64,000 nt of DNA from Zetaproteobacteria bacterium (GCA_002753275.1 PEAA01000001.1:1-64000); one strand, 5' to 3'. Numbered from the stretch's first letter, positions 41,662-51,172 are shown. Numbers and translations are program-made. Notes: generated by a model not told the origin, from the letters alone.

Positions 41662-42872
41662 TGAACGCTCTCCGGATCTGTAATCTTTGTGATCGTTGCC
41701 CAAGCACTGCCCTCATGAAAATGAACATGGACCTGCTCTTCTAACATTAAATCGCCACTATTGCTGATAACGCGACCGTTGTTATTCATGGTGATAGAGT
41801 AACCTCGCGCCAAGACGCGCTTGGGATTCAACGCTTCAAGTTTTTCAGATAAGGTGATGATGCGTTGGCGATGGCTTTGCAAACGCTCTTTTTTTTGTTG
41901 TAGTAACCGTTGCTCAATTCTTTCCAGTTGATGGTGGCGATCATCTTGAGCTAAGCGCCAGCGATGCTCCAGTTGATTCGTTTGTAAACGAAGATGTCGC
42001 CGCGCCTGGGCAATGCGTGGTTGTAAGAATTGCGCCAACATCTGTAGCCTTGGCATCCGTTTACGCAAGCTCTCACAATCAGGCGCCGCAATCTCTGCGG
42101 CATTGGAAGGGGTCGCTGCACGAACATCCGCAGCCAGATCAGTCAGCGTGGTGTCGATCTCATGACCAATGCCACTGATGACGGGAATAGTGCAATCTAC
42201 CACCGCTTGAACCACCCGTTCATCATTGAAACACCATAAATCTTCCATCGAACCGCCGCCACGAACCAACAGAACTACATCAACAGGGGGGATATCTTCC
42301 ATCTTTTTTAAAGCATCAAACGCTGCGACAATGGTCGCCGGTGCCTGTGCACCTTGAACGATACAGGTAATCAAGGTTTTTTTGATCCAACTGGGGCGCG
42401 TATTCAAAATCTTTTTCACATCTTGTAATGCTGCCGTTGTTGGTGATGTGATAATTGCGATGTGATTTGGAAGCGCTGGAATTGGTAATTTTTTGGCTGC
42501 ATCAAACCAGCCTCGCGCAAAAAATGCTTGTTTTCTGCGTTCAAACTCAGCGGCTAATTGTCCTTCCCCAGTGCTTTCAACCGATTGCACCACCAGTTGA
42601 TAACGACCTTGCGGCTCATAGAGGCTTAAATGACCCGAAAAGATAAATTGTCCCTGCTCTTTGGGAAGGTTATTTAAGCGGGCAGCTGTTGATCGCCACA
42701 CCACTGCGGTGATCGACGCTCCAGCATCTTTGATGGTGAAATAGAGGTGACCCGAGTGGTGGGTGGTGAGGCGAGAGACTTCACCACAGACTCGGACATT
42801 GGCAAAGCGTTGTTCTAAAAGATGTTTAATATCTGCAGTAAGTTCGCTGACTGAAAGAGGCGATTGATCCAT
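41658..42872 (-). CDS. xseA: Exodeoxyribonuclease VII large subunit
   Basis: 404 residues. The N-terminal OB fold (ANVRCGEVSR-like; FANVRVCGEVSRLTTHHSG) is followed by the catalytic core with ITSPTTAALQDV, VDVVLLVRGGGSMEDLW and SGIGHEIDTTLTDLAADVRA. Then comes a long coiled coil (RHLRLQTNQLEHRWRLAQDD) and the C-terminal PKRVLARGYSI block. It degrades single-stranded DNA with XseB, which is not in the window. It is the first gene of the cluster. Confidence 0.96.
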   Translation of the reverse strand: MDQSPLSVSELTADIKHLLEQRFANVRVCGEVSRLTTHHSGHLYFTIKDAGASITAVVWRSTAARLNNLPKEQGQFIFSGHLSLYEPQGRYQLVVQSVESTGEGQLAAEFERRKQAFFARGWFDAAKKLPIPALPNHIAIITSPTTAALQDVKKILNTRPSWIKKTLITCIVQGAQAPATIVAAFDALKKMEDIPPVDVVLLVRGGGSMEDLWCFNDERVVQAVVDCTIPVISGIGHEIDTTLTDLAADVRAATPSNAAEIAAPDCESLRKRMPRLQMLAQFLQPRIAQARRHLRLQTNQLEHRWRLAQDDRHHQLERIEQRLLQQKKERLQSHRQRIITLSEKLEALNPKRVLARGYSITMNNNGRVISNSGDLMLEEQVHVHFHEGSAWATITKITDPESVQ

Positions 42873-42969
42873 TAACTATTTATAATCGAATGATGGGGGA
42901 TTGGTCAATCAGTTTAAGAAGATGCGTGAAAATCGCTGTGGTTTAGGGTTGATCTGAATCACTGCCTCC

Positions 42970-43001
42970 CTGTAGTTATTCATGTACTGCACGGATATTC
43001 T
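42970..43001. repeat. REP-like repeat, copy 3
   Basis: CTGTAGTTATTCATGTACTG then CACGGATATTCT. The first block matches the reverse complement of copy 2 (31325-31337 area), the second matches copy 1 at 18378-18395 with one difference. It lies between xseA (upstream on the minus strand) and the terminator after phoU. Confidence 0.5.
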
Positions 43002-43002
43002 C

Positions 43003-43038
43003 TTAATAAAAAGGGCGCTAAACATTGACAGCGCCCTT
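43003..43038 (-). terminator. Rho-independent terminator of the pst-phoU operon
   Basis: AAGGGCGCT (43011-43019) pairs with AGCGCCCTT (43030-43038); on the minus strand the stem is followed by TTTTTATT. It lies 37 bases downstream of the phoU stop. Confidence 0.85.
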
Positions 43039-43074
43039 CGTGTTCATTGGATAAGCTGCTGAAGTACGGAGGAA

Positions 43075-43860
43075 TTATTCTACTTCGCTCTCTTCATTCG
43101 AAATCTCATCGGATAGCGGTGCTTTGCTCACCTTATCTTTGCCAGGCTTGTCATTGTTATAGTTGACCAACTCTTTGACCGCTTTAATATCAATATGGCG
43201 TACATCTTGGCCACTGGTAATGTAGATGACCAATTTTGCCACATTGACAGCATGATCAGAGATGCGTTCAAGCTGTTTGGCGACTGTCGATAAATTTAAC
43301 AATTGAGAGATCGAGCGGGGATCTTCCATCATGTAGGTCAATACTTCGCGCTGCATGGCACGATGGCGTTTATCAATTTTTTTATCGCGTGCAATCACAT
43401 CAATGGCCATTTCAATATCACCACGCGCCAACGCATCGAGGGCATTGTGCATCTGTTCGACAACCTTCTCGCCCATTGTTTCGATGGAATCATAATAGTT
43501 GGAAGGTTGTTTGCTGGTTTGCAAGGCCGTTGTTGCGATACTTGCCGCCAGATCGCCCATGTGTTCGAGATCTTCAACCAGTTTAATAATGGCAATGATA
43601 AAGCGTAAATCACCTGCTGCAGGTTGACGACGAACCATGATGTTGCGGGTCAACTCATCGCATTCAACCTCAAGTGCATTAATGGTTTTATCGCGTTCAA
43701 TGGTTTTTCGCGCCAAGCTTTCATCTTGGTTAATAATGCTGGATATTGCATTTTCAATGGCGCGCTCAACCAAGGCCCCCATAGATAAAATCAATTTTTT
43801 GACATCATCCATCTCTTGATCGAACCGTTTCATAATATGGTGTGGAGCATTTACTGGCAT
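43075..43860 (-). CDS. phoU: Phosphate transport regulator PhoU, copy 2
   Basis: 261 residues, with PhoU three-helix bundles in tandem (NIMVRRQPAAGDLRFIIAII; DHAVNVAKLVIYITSG). PhoU represses the PhoR-PhoB system and moderates Pst transport when phosphate is plentiful. Metal-binding (E/D)xxxD repeats of the family are recognisable. The C-terminal 50 residues (LVNYNNDKPGKDKVSKAP) are a charged extension absent from copy 1. ATG 43860 is preferred because GAGGT lies seven bases upstream. It ends the pst operon and is 43 bases after copy 1. Confidence 0.95.
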   Translation of the reverse strand: MPVNAPHHIMKRFDQEMDDVKKLILSMGALVERAIENAISSIINQDESLARKTIERDKTINALEVECDELTRNIMVRRQPAAGDLRFIIAIIKLVEDLEHMGDLAASIATTALQTSKQPSNYYDSIETMGEKVVEQMHNALDALARGDIEMAIDVIARDKKIDKRHRAMQREVLTYMMEDPRSISQLLNLSTVAKQLERISDHAVNVAKLVIYITSGQDVRHIDIKAVKELVNYNNDKPGKDKVSKAPLSDEISNEESEVE

Positions 43861-43903
43861 CGTCATACCTCGTGTACAAATTGATGGAATAGCATCGTTG
43901 ATG

Positions 43904-44551
43904 CTATTCAGAATAGGAAATTACTAATTTTGAAACATGCACGGCATGGTCAGCAATGCGCTCAAGCTGTTTGGCTACATTGGAGAGGTTTAATAAATGT
44001 GAAATTGAATGCGGTTCCTCAAGCATGTAAGTCAACACTTCGCGTTGGATGACCCGGTAGCGTTTATTAATTTTTTGATCACGGTCAATCACTTTATGGG
44101 CCAATTTGCTATTGCTGTTTGCCAATGCTTTGAAGGCATCATGCACCTGAATGACTACTTTTTCACCCATCGATTCAAGTGAATCATAATACTCAGTCGG
44201 TTGTTTCACCGTTTGCAGCGCCATGGATGAGATGCTGGCTGAAAGGTGTCCCATGTATTCCAGATCTTTTAAGAGCTTAATGATGGCAATAATAAAACGA
44301 AGGTCACTGGCTGTGGGCTGGCGACGCACAATAATTGATTGCGCCAACTCTTCACATTCTGCCTCCAATTCCTCAATTTTTTTATCGCAATTTAAAATTT
44401 TATGGGCCAAATCTTCGCTGGGGGAGATGAGGGTCTCCATGGCATCTTTGATTGACTGCTCCACCAATTCACCCATCGATAAAACAATCTCTTTCACTTC
44501 TTCAAGCTCTTTATCAAAGCGTTTCATAATATGTTGCGTTTTTTTTGCCAT
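43904..44551 (-). CDS. phoU: Phosphate transport regulator PhoU, copy 1
   Basis: 215 residues, a close paralogue of the gene just downstream: HIMKRFDKELEEVKEIVLSMG and DLRFIIAIIKLLKDLEYMG align almost throughout. It lacks the C-terminal extension of copy 2. GAGGTAG precedes the ATG. Two adjacent phoU genes in a pst operon are not usual and suggest a local duplication with divergence, perhaps one acting on PhoR and the other on Pst. Confidence 0.94.
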   Translation of the reverse strand: MAKKTQHIMKRFDKELEEVKEIVLSMGELVEQSIKDAMETLISPSEDLAHKILNCDKKIEELEAECEELAQSIIVRRQPTASDLRFIIAIIKLLKDLEYMGHLSASISSMALQTVKQPTEYYDSLESMGEKVVIQVHDAFKALANSNSKLAHKVIDRDQKINKRYRVIQREVLTYMLEEPHSISHLLNLSNVAKQLERIADHAVHVSKLVISYSE

Positions 44552-44606
44552 GATCTACTACCTCGCTTAATTTACGAAATGAATATCATCCAACACGATG
44601 AGCATT

Positions 44607-45371
44607 TTAACCAAATCGACCAGTGATATAATCTTCTGTTTGTTGCTCTTTGGGTTGAGTAAACATCGCCTCTGTATCTGAATACTCAATCAAATCGCCC
44701 ATGTAGAAAAAAGCTGTTTCATCGGAGATGCGTGCAGCTTGCTGCATGCTGTGAGTCACCATAATAATGGTGTAATCTTGCTTCAACTCATCGATTAACT
44801 CTTCAATCTTGAGGGTTGCGATTGGATCAAGGGCTGAGCATGGTTCATCCATTAAAATAACACTGGGTTGCACGGCAATGGTTCGAGCGATGCATAAGCG
44901 TTGCTGCTGCCCCCCGGAAAGAGCGGTTCCTGGTTGTTGCAACTTGTCTTTCACCTCATCCCACAGTGAGGCTTTGCGCAGGGATGTTTCAACCAACTGA
45001 TCCATCTCTATGCCCTTTTTGGCAAGGCCATGAATACGCGGGGCATAGGCAATGTTTTCATAAATGGTTTTAGGAAAAGGATTGGGTTTTTGAAAGACCA
45101 TGCCAACATGGGTGCGCAGTTGAACAACATCCACAGATGGATCATAAATATTTTCACCGTCCATCAAGATCTTTCCCTCAATACGACACGCTGCGATTTG
45201 ATCATTCATGCGATTGAGGCAGCGTAGAAGGGTTGATTTACCGCAGCCTGAGGGGCCAATGAAGGCCGTAACTTTATTTTGTTTGATGTCGAGATCAATG
45301 CCATGCAGAGCCTCTGAGTCACCATACCAAAGCTTGAGTTGTTTAATGCTGATTTTCATGGAAGAACTCAT
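44607..45371 (-). CDS. pstB: Phosphate ABC transporter ATP-binding protein
   Basis: 254 residues. Walker A is [14 protein letters not shown], the Q-loop [12 protein letters not shown], the ABC signature [16 protein letters not shown] and Walker [14 protein letters not shown], followed by His of MVTHSM. It energises Pi uptake. The ATG at 45371 follows AAGGTGG and lies one base after the pstA stop. Confidence 0.97.
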   Translation of the reverse strand: MSSSMKISIKQLKLWYGDSEALHGIDLDIKQNKVTAFIGPSGCGKSTLLRCLNRMNDQIAACRIEGKILMDGENIYDPSVDVVQLRTHVGMVFQKPNPFPKTIYENIAYAPRIHGLAKKGIEMDQLVETSLRKASLWDEVKDKLQQPGTALSGGQQQRLCIARTIAVQPSVILMDEPCSALDPIATLKIEELIDELKQDYTIIMVTHSMQQAARISDETAFFYMGDLIEYSDTEAMFTQPKEQQTEDYITGRFG

Positions 45372-45372
45372 G

Positions 45373-46539
45373 TTACCACCTTGTCTCAAATCGTTTTCTA
45401 AGCCAAACAGCTAAGCCATTTAAACTCAATAAAATTGCCAATAACACTAAAATCCCTGCGGCAGCACGCTCTGAATAGGCGCGAATTGATTCGCCTGTCC
45501 ATGTGTAAATTTGTGCAGGAAGTACCGTGGCTGCATCCAAAAAACCACCTGGGGAGTCAGGAACATACGCCATCATACCGATAATTAGCAGTGGAGCCGT
45601 TTCACCCATGGCTTGCGCCAGACCAATGATTGAACCTGTTAATATACCCGGAAAAGCAAGGGGAAGGACATGGTGCCAAATGGTTTGCCAACGCGATGCG
45701 CCTAGGCCAACAGCCGCTTCTCGAATCGAGCCAGGAACGGCACGCAACGCTGCCCTCGCACTGATAATGATGACGGGGAGCGTCATCAATGCGAGGGTCA
45801 ATCCACCTGTTAACGCCGAAGAGCGCGGTGTGCCAAAAAATGAGATAAAAATCGCCAAGCCAAGCAGGCCGAACAAAATGGAAGGGATGGCGGCAAGGTT
45901 GTTGATATTGACCTCAATAACCTGTGTTAACCGATTATCAGGCGCATACTCCTCCAGATAAAGAGCCGTCATTACGCCAATAGGGAGTGCCACAATCATG
46001 GTAATGAAAAGCAAGTAGAGTGAGCCTATCGTGGCCGATTTAATCCCTGCCAACTCGGGCATTTTGGAATCACCATTGGTGAAGAAACCACTGTTAAAGT
46101 TGAGTTGAATTGCGCCAACGGTCACCAGTTCATCGACCAGTTTTTTATGTTTAGCCTTTAAACGGTTGGGTTTACCTTTGAGGTATTGATCAATGTCTGA
46201 ATCCAGAACAACCCACTCCTGTACCGTGGTGCCCAACAACTCTGGATGATCCTTCATCTTGAGTGGCAAGGTGCGCAGATAACCGCGGCTTACCAGTTTG
46301 TTGATCGGGCTTTCTACCGCTTTATTGTAGTTGTCGAGGCTCTCTTGGTTGTAATGGACATCGACCAACACCTCCGCTTGCTGCATGGCTGAAGCACCTT
46401 TGGAGATGATATCGTAGAAAAAGAAGACCAAAAAACTTGCAGCAAGCAGTAGTGCCATCATGGAGAGGGCTTTGAAGCGTTTTTCTGCGCGAAAGCGTTT
46501 TTGGTGTGCAGAGGATTGAGATAATATACTTTCAGACAT
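45373..46539 (-). CDS. pstA: Phosphate ABC transporter permease PstA
   Basis: 388 residues. An N-terminal membrane segment and an unusually long periplasmic insert of about 100 residues ([16 protein letters not shown]) precede the usual five-helix permease core. The [20 protein letters not shown] motif (EAA loop) contacts PstB. It forms the channel with PstC. The N-terminal extension makes it about 90 residues longer than E. coli PstA. It begins three bases after pstC stops. Confidence 0.95.
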   Translation of the reverse strand: MSESILSQSSAHQKRFRAEKRFKALSMMALLLAASFLVFFFYDIISKGASAMQQAEVLVDVHYNQESLDNYNKAVESPINKLVSRGYLRTLPLKMKDHPELLGTTVQEWVVLDSDIDQYLKGKPNRLKAKHKKLVDELVTVGAIQLNFNSGFFTNGDSKMPELAGIKSATIGSLYLLFITMIVALPIGVMTALYLEEYAPDNRLTQVIEVNINNLAAIPSILFGLLGLAIFISFFGTPRSSALTGGLTLALMTLPVIIISARAALRAVPGSIREAAVGLGASRWQTIWHHVLPLAFPGILTGSIIGLAQAMGETAPLLIIGMMAYVPDSPGGFLDAATVLPAQIYTWTGESIRAYSERAAAGILVLLAILLSLNGLAVWLRKRFETRW

Positions 46540-46542
46540 AAT

Positions 46543-47754
46543 TTACTCGTATTGCTGACGAAAACGGCGTACCACATAAATCGATACGATGTTAAGCATC
46601 AGCGTAATAATTAGAAGTACCAATCCTAAGCCAAAGGCAGATAAGGTCTCAGGACTGTCAAAGGATTGGTCGCCTGTAAGCGCATCAACAATGCGTACGG
46701 TGACGGTGGTCATCCCCTCAAGAGGGTTCCAGGTGAGGTTGGGGCGAAGACCTGCTGCCATCACCACAATCATTGTTTCACCCAAGGCGCGCGATACGCC
46801 CAACAAAAAAGCGGCGACAATGCCTGGAAGGGCAGCTGGCAATAAGATATGGCGGATGGTTTCTGAAACGGTTGTACCGAGCGCCAATGAACCATCACGC
46901 ATATTTTGCGGAATGGATCGAATCACATCATCCGAAAGGGACGAGATGAAAGGGATAATCATAATGCCCATGACCAAGCCAGGGGTGAGAATGTTGGTAT
47001 AATCAGCGGCAATGCCCATCGATTCGGCAAAATGAACAACCATGGGACTGATAGTGACAGCAGCAAAGAATCCGTAAACAACGGTAGGGATTCCCGCTAA
47101 CACTTCAAGCGCAGGTTTCGCAATGTTACGAACACGATTGCTACTGTATTCAGCGGTGTAAATAGCGGAAAGAAGTCCAATGGGAACGGCAACAAGCATG
47201 GCGATGAGCGTCACCATGAATGTACCTGCAAAGATAGGAACAGAGCCAAACATGCCTTTGGTATTGCCAGGGGTTGCATCATCAGGGGTCCATGAAGTAC
47301 CGGTGACAAAATCCCAGAAACTGACCATTTTAAAAAAGTGCGTGGCTTCAAAAATGACGGAGAGAACAATGCCGACAGTCGTTAAAATGGAGATCATTGC
47401 GGCCGTTACAAGTAGCCAACGAATGAAGCGCTCAACAGAGTCTCTGGCTTTCAAACTTGGAGCAATGGAGTTGAGACCGTACACAGCTCCGACGAGCACC
47501 ATGACCGTAACAAATGGCACATAGAGAGAAGCCGAGGCGTGGTAGAGGTCAAAAAGGTGTAAAATAGAGAAGAATGTGCCAATGATGATCGCAGGAAGGG
47601 TCGCGCAAATAATGGCATGCCATGCATAATAGCCAGGAAGGGAGTGCCATGAAGTGGTTGATAATCTTGAAACCTTTGTCCGTGCGATAATATAAATCAA
47701 TGCAAGCAGGGGTATGATTGCGAGCAATATGTTGCCATGAAGTTCAAATGTCAT
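46543..47754 (-). CDS. pstC: Phosphate ABC transporter permease PstC
   Basis: 403 residues with about seven membrane segments, two more at the N-terminus than E. coli PstC. The permease core contains GTFMVTLIAMLVAVPIGLLS and LVMGIMIIPFISSLSDDVIR, then the coupling motif ALGTTVSETIRHILLPAALP. It pairs with PstA. It is separated from pstS by a hairpin-bearing gap of 106 bases. Confidence 0.95.
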   Translation of the reverse strand: MTFELHGNILLAIIPLLALIYIIARTKVSRLSTTSWHSLPGYYAWHAIICATLPAIIIGTFFSILHLFDLYHASASLYVPFVTVMVLVGAVYGLNSIAPSLKARDSVERFIRWLLVTAAMISILTTVGIVLSVIFEATHFFKMVSFWDFVTGTSWTPDDATPGNTKGMFGSVPIFAGTFMVTLIAMLVAVPIGLLSAIYTAEYSSNRVRNIAKPALEVLAGIPTVVYGFFAAVTISPMVVHFAESMGIAADYTNILTPGLVMGIMIIPFISSLSDDVIRSIPQNMRDGSLALGTTVSETIRHILLPAALPGIVAAFLLGVSRALGETMIVVMAAGLRPNLTWNPLEGMTTVTVRIVDALTGDQSFDSPETLSAFGLGLVLLIITLMLNIVSIYVVRRFRQQYE

Positions 47755-47790
47755 CCTACACCTATTGTTTAATTAATTTACGATATTGTT

Positions 47791-47832
47791 AAAGAAAAGG
47801 CGGCTGAATTCAACTATCTCTTCAACCGCCTT
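47791..47832 (-). terminator. Attenuator/terminator hairpin between pstS and pstC
   Basis: AAGGCGGCTGAA (47797-47808) pairs with TTCAACCGCCTT (47821-47832) apart from one G-T position; on the minus strand the stem is followed by TTTTCTTT. Partial termination here would give more PstS than transporter, as is known for pst operons. Confidence 0.75.
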
Positions 47833-47860
47833 ACTTGATACTACGACTTAAGGGTGCAAC

Positions 47861-48925
47861 TTATTTCTTAGATTTTAAATCATCCATAGTCACTTGAGTA
47901 TGGTTAGCAAAACGGGCACGGCTTGCATCGCGTTCTGCTTTTGGAAGTGGAATCAAGCCGATATCGCTCAAGTTTCCACCTTCACCAATCATTTTCTCAT
48001 TCAAGAACAGGTTCACATAATCGGTCATGCCTTTGATCTGATTGATATGAGAGTTTTTGATGTAGAAGTAGAGTGAACGGGAGACTGGATATTCACCTGA
48101 AGAGATTGCAGAAGGTTGTGGAGAGACACCCTCAACATTGGCTGCGCTCAAACGCTCAATGTTCTCTTCATAAAATGAGTAACCAAAGATACCGAATGCA
48201 GACTCATCTTTGAGCAACTTCTGTACGATCAAGTTGTCATTTTCACCCGCTGGAACATAAACGCCATCGGTACGAATAGTTTTATATTTTTTATATTTCT
48301 TATTTTTCTCTTTATCTGCATGGTACAATGCAGTGTAGACATCCATGTGTTTGGTCAAATGCTTCATGACCAAATCTTCAAACGCATCACGGGTTCCTGA
48401 AGATGTTGGTGGGCCGTAAAACACAATTTTACGATGAGGCAACGAGGCGTTGATTTGATCCCAGTACTGATAAGGGTTGGCAACCAATGATTTACCATCT
48501 TTCGAAGGAACTTCAGCTGCTACAGCCATTAACAACTCGTTACGGGTAAGGTTGATTGCGCCATTTTTGTTGTTTTGTGCAATCACAATACCGTCAAAGC
48601 CAATCACAACTTCGGTAATGCTCTTCACGCCATTGCTTTCACATAAGGTGAGCTCTTTGTCTTTCATACGACGCGATGCATTGGTGATATCAGGCGTATC
48701 TAAGCCATCGCCTTCGCAGAACAGCTTCATGCCGCCGCCTGAACCCGTAGATTCAATTACTGGGGTTTTGAAGTGGGTGGTTGCACCCAATTCTTCAGCC
48801 ACATAACTGGCAAATGGATATACCGTTGATGAGCCAACAATGTTGATTTGGTCACGCGCTTGGGCTACGCCAGCACTTGCACAAATCGTTGCCACAGAGG
48901 CAATAGCAATCAGTTTTCGATTCAT
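47861..48925 (-). CDS. pstS: Periplasmic phosphate-binding protein
   Basis: 354 residues. The signal peptide is MNRKLIAIASVATICASAGV then AQA. Phosphate-binding segments are IVGSSTVYPFASYV, ESTGSGGGMKLFCEG, FDGIVIA and PTSSGTRDAFEDLVM. It captures Pi for PstCAB. The ATG at 48925 is preceded by AAAAGGAG; the longer frame upstream overlaps the chemoreceptor stop. A Pho-box-like element lies 48-65 bases upstream. Confidence 0.96.
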   Translation of the reverse strand: MNRKLIAIASVATICASAGVAQARDQINIVGSSTVYPFASYVAEELGATTHFKTPVIESTGSGGGMKLFCEGDGLDTPDITNASRRMKDKELTLCESNGVKSITEVVIGFDGIVIAQNNKNGAINLTRNELLMAVAAEVPSKDGKSLVANPYQYWDQINASLPHRKIVFYGPPTSSGTRDAFEDLVMKHLTKHMDVYTALYHADKEKNKKYKKYKTIRTDGVYVPAGENDNLIVQKLLKDESAFGIFGYSFYEENIERLSAANVEGVSPQPSAISSGEYPVSRSLYFYIKNSHINQIKGMTDYVNLFLNEKMIGEGGNLSDIGLIPLPKAERDASRARFANHTQVTMDDLKSKK

Positions 48926-48972
48926 ACGAAAAACTCCTTTTCTAAAATATGGTGAGATGGTAGTGGCTATTT

Positions 48973-48990
48973 GTGACATGATCATGACAA
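48973..48990 (-). promoter_or_regulatory. Pho-box-like element for pstS
   Basis: On the minus strand TTGTCATGATCATGTCAC: two 7-mers near CTGTCAT/C separated by four bases, the PhoB half-site arrangement. TACCAT ten bases downstream (48957-48962) could be the -10. The box overlaps the last codons and stop (TCA TGA) of the chemoreceptor gene. Confidence 0.6.
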
Positions 48991-51000
48991 TTCTTCAACA
49001 TTCATCGTATCTCGCATCACATGAAGACGGTTTAAAAAGTGATCAACGACCTTTTTTTGATTCAGTGCGGCATGGTCCAATACATCCGAAGAGGCCATTA
49101 ATTCACCATACATGTGCGAGACCTGATCGGTTGCGGAGAGTAGGTCTCGCACCGCCTCATGAACGCCTCCCATGCCATGCATTGTCATTTGCGAACACTC
49201 TGAAATGGCTGAGATTGCAGAAGATTGTTGTTCCATTGCCGCTGAAACCGTGCGTGTATGCTCAGAAATGTTTTGAATAATCTTTGCAATATCGTGAATC
49301 GCGACCACGGCATGTTCGCTCTCTTTTTGCATGCCGGAGATTTGTTGTTCGATCTCTTTTGTTGCTAGGGCTGTTTGATGCGCCAAATCTTTGACTTCGT
49401 TGGCAACAACTGCAAAGCCTCGCCCTGCATCGCCTGCGCGTGCAGCCTCGATGGAGGCGTTGAGCGCCAAGAGGTTGGTTTGATCGGCAATGTCGTTGAT
49501 AGTGTTGACGACATTGCCAATATCTGAAGAGACCTTCTTTAAATGCTGCACAATTTCACCCGTGCGAGAAGCCTCTCGTTCGGCATTCTCTGCGATGGTT
49601 AATGCATCTTGCACCCGTTTGGCGACATCAATCACGACGATATTCATATCATCCGATGATTGTGCGGTCATCTTGGCATTGTTGAGCCCATCATCGGTCC
49701 CTTGCGAAACGCGCCCCGTTTGTTGCATCACTTCTTGCGACATCTCTTGCAGGGCTGCTGCTGTCGCATTGAGTTCGGTCGAGGATGTGGATACAGACTC
49801 GACGAGTTCGGAGACCTGCTTTTCAAATTCACGGATCAATTGGTTTTCAGCCTCTTGTTGATCAAGGCGTTTTTGCATTTCGGCTTCGCGTTTGGCATGA
49901 CGCGTCTCTTTGGCCAGTTGATGCTTTTCAATATTTTTCTGAAAGATTGAAATGGCTTTGGCCAATTTTCCAATAATATCTTTGTTGCCAGTGCAGGGAA
50001 TGTCTAGCCCGGTCTCTCCTTTGCTTAACTTCTGCGTGGTCTCAATGATCGCATGCACAGGTTTGGTGATCGAGCGCATAATAACATAGCCCACCAGTAA
50101 AAAGAGGAGCAATGTTAATGATCCGCCAATTAAAACTTCAATCTTGGTGTTGGCGACGGTCTCAAGGCGCTCTTGCTCGGCGGCATTGCAGGCACGCAAG
50201 GATTCCTCCTCAATTTTATTAAGAATTGGAACAATCGCCTCTTGCGCTTCATTGAGCTGGCTCTGTTCATGATCAATGCTTTGTGCCAGTGCCGCAAATA
50301 ATTTCATGTAGCGCTGATAGTCGAGAATCAAGGATCGAATGGTCTCTTTTTGTTGTCCGTTCAAACCATGTGATTCATCGAGCATGGTTGTTAAACGGTC
50401 GCCCTCTTCGGCAACACTACGCAGGTGACCATCACCTTTTTGAATAATAAACTCTTTCTCTTCCAACCGCATAACCAGCATCGCATTATTCAACTTTTCT
50501 TCGGCATGGTAGCGGCGAAATGATTTTTCCATTTTACGAATCGATTTTTTCAATTGTCCCTGCATACCATCCAATTCGGTGAGTCCCATGCGCTGCCTGT
50601 AATTGGTGAGTAGCTTGAAATGGGTCTGGTGCGTATCAATGAGATCTTTTAACTGCAAAAGTGCAGCTGAATCAATGGTGAGGTCAGACTCTAGCAACTG
50701 TGCAGCGCTCTGTTCGGCCAACTTTGCATGGTGTAAGTAATCTTCGATAAACTTGAGATCGTCATGCAGCATAAAAAGTTGTTGATTCCGCCCCATCTCG
50801 AGGGCGTTGACATTGATGGTTGAGACTTCTTGCCGCAGTGCTTGCCATTTTTGTAAATGTCCTATGCTCTGCTCAAGATGGTAGTTGGCGATGGTCATTT
50901 GAGAGACAATTAAAATGACAGCCGCCAATCCAAGAATCAGCAGAGCACCGATGCGTAGCTCAAGTGATATGTCACCTAAAAATGTCTTATGTTTATGCAT
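48982..51000 (-). CDS. Methyl-accepting chemoreceptor with a long helical periplasmic sensor (HBM-like)
   Basis: 672 residues. TM1 is near residue 18-38 (GALLILGLAAVILIVSQ), a periplasmic helical sensor of about 260 residues follows, then TM2, a HAMP domain and the signalling domain. The conserved hairpin tip is LALNASIEAARAGDAGRGFA and VVANEVKDLAHQ. The sensor contains GMQGQLKKSIRKMEKSF and VMRLEEKEFIIQKGD, which resemble the helical bimodular (HBM) fold. A Pho-box-like element lies upstream, and pstS follows with the reading frames 56 bases apart. This suggests a receptor for phosphate or PstS; ligand is inference. ATG 51000 is chosen because AGGGTGG precedes it. Confidence 0.92.
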   Translation of the reverse strand: MHKHKTFLGDISLELRIGALLILGLAAVILIVSQMTIANYHLEQSIGHLQKWQALRQEVSTINVNALEMGRNQQLFMLHDDLKFIEDYLHHAKLAEQSAAQLLESDLTIDSAALLQLKDLIDTHQTHFKLLTNYRQRMGLTELDGMQGQLKKSIRKMEKSFRRYHAEEKLNNAMLVMRLEEKEFIIQKGDGHLRSVAEEGDRLTTMLDESHGLNGQQKETIRSLILDYQRYMKLFAALAQSIDHEQSQLNEAQEAIVPILNKIEEESLRACNAAEQERLETVANTKIEVLIGGSLTLLLFLLVGYVIMRSITKPVHAIIETTQKLSKGETGLDIPCTGNKDIIGKLAKAISIFQKNIEKHQLAKETRHAKREAEMQKRLDQQEAENQLIREFEKQVSELVESVSTSSTELNATAAALQEMSQEVMQQTGRVSQGTDDGLNNAKMTAQSSDDMNIVVIDVAKRVQDALTIAENAEREASRTGEIVQHLKKVSSDIGNVVNTINDIADQTNLLALNASIEAARAGDAGRGFAVVANEVKDLAHQTALATKEIEQQISGMQKESEHAVVAIHDIAKIIQNISEHTRTVSAAMEQQSSAISAISECSQMTMHGMGGVHEAVRDLLSATDQVSHMYGELMASSDVLDHAALNQKKVVDHFLNRLHVMRDTMNVEELS

Positions 51001-51064
51001 GAATAACCACCCTGATATATGCTTACTTTTCCTATGAAGTTTAGGGGGGGAATATGTCATGCAC

Positions 51065-51082
51065 ATGACGACAAGATGACAG
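51065..51082 (-). promoter_or_regulatory. Pho-box-like element for the chemoreceptor
   Basis: On the minus strand CTGTCATCTTGTCGTCAT: 7-mers CTGTCAT and TCGTCAT four bases apart, close to the PhoB consensus. TATTCC ten bases downstream (51049-51054) could be the -10. The gene start is 48 bases beyond it. Confidence 0.6.
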
Positions 51083-51110
51083 ATTATGAGTAGTATAATC
51101 GTTATCAAAT

Positions 51111-51142
51111 AAAAAAGGCCCGCACAAGTGCGAGCCTTTTTT
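51111..51142. terminator. Bidirectional-looking terminator between porin and chemoreceptor genes
   Basis: A stem (AAAAAAGGC..GCAC / GTGC..GCCTTTTTT) with one internal mismatch and A/T runs on both sides. It ends the porin transcript on the minus strand. Confidence 0.8.
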
Positions 51143-51172
51143 CAACCAGCGATGGATCGTTGGATTGAGGTC

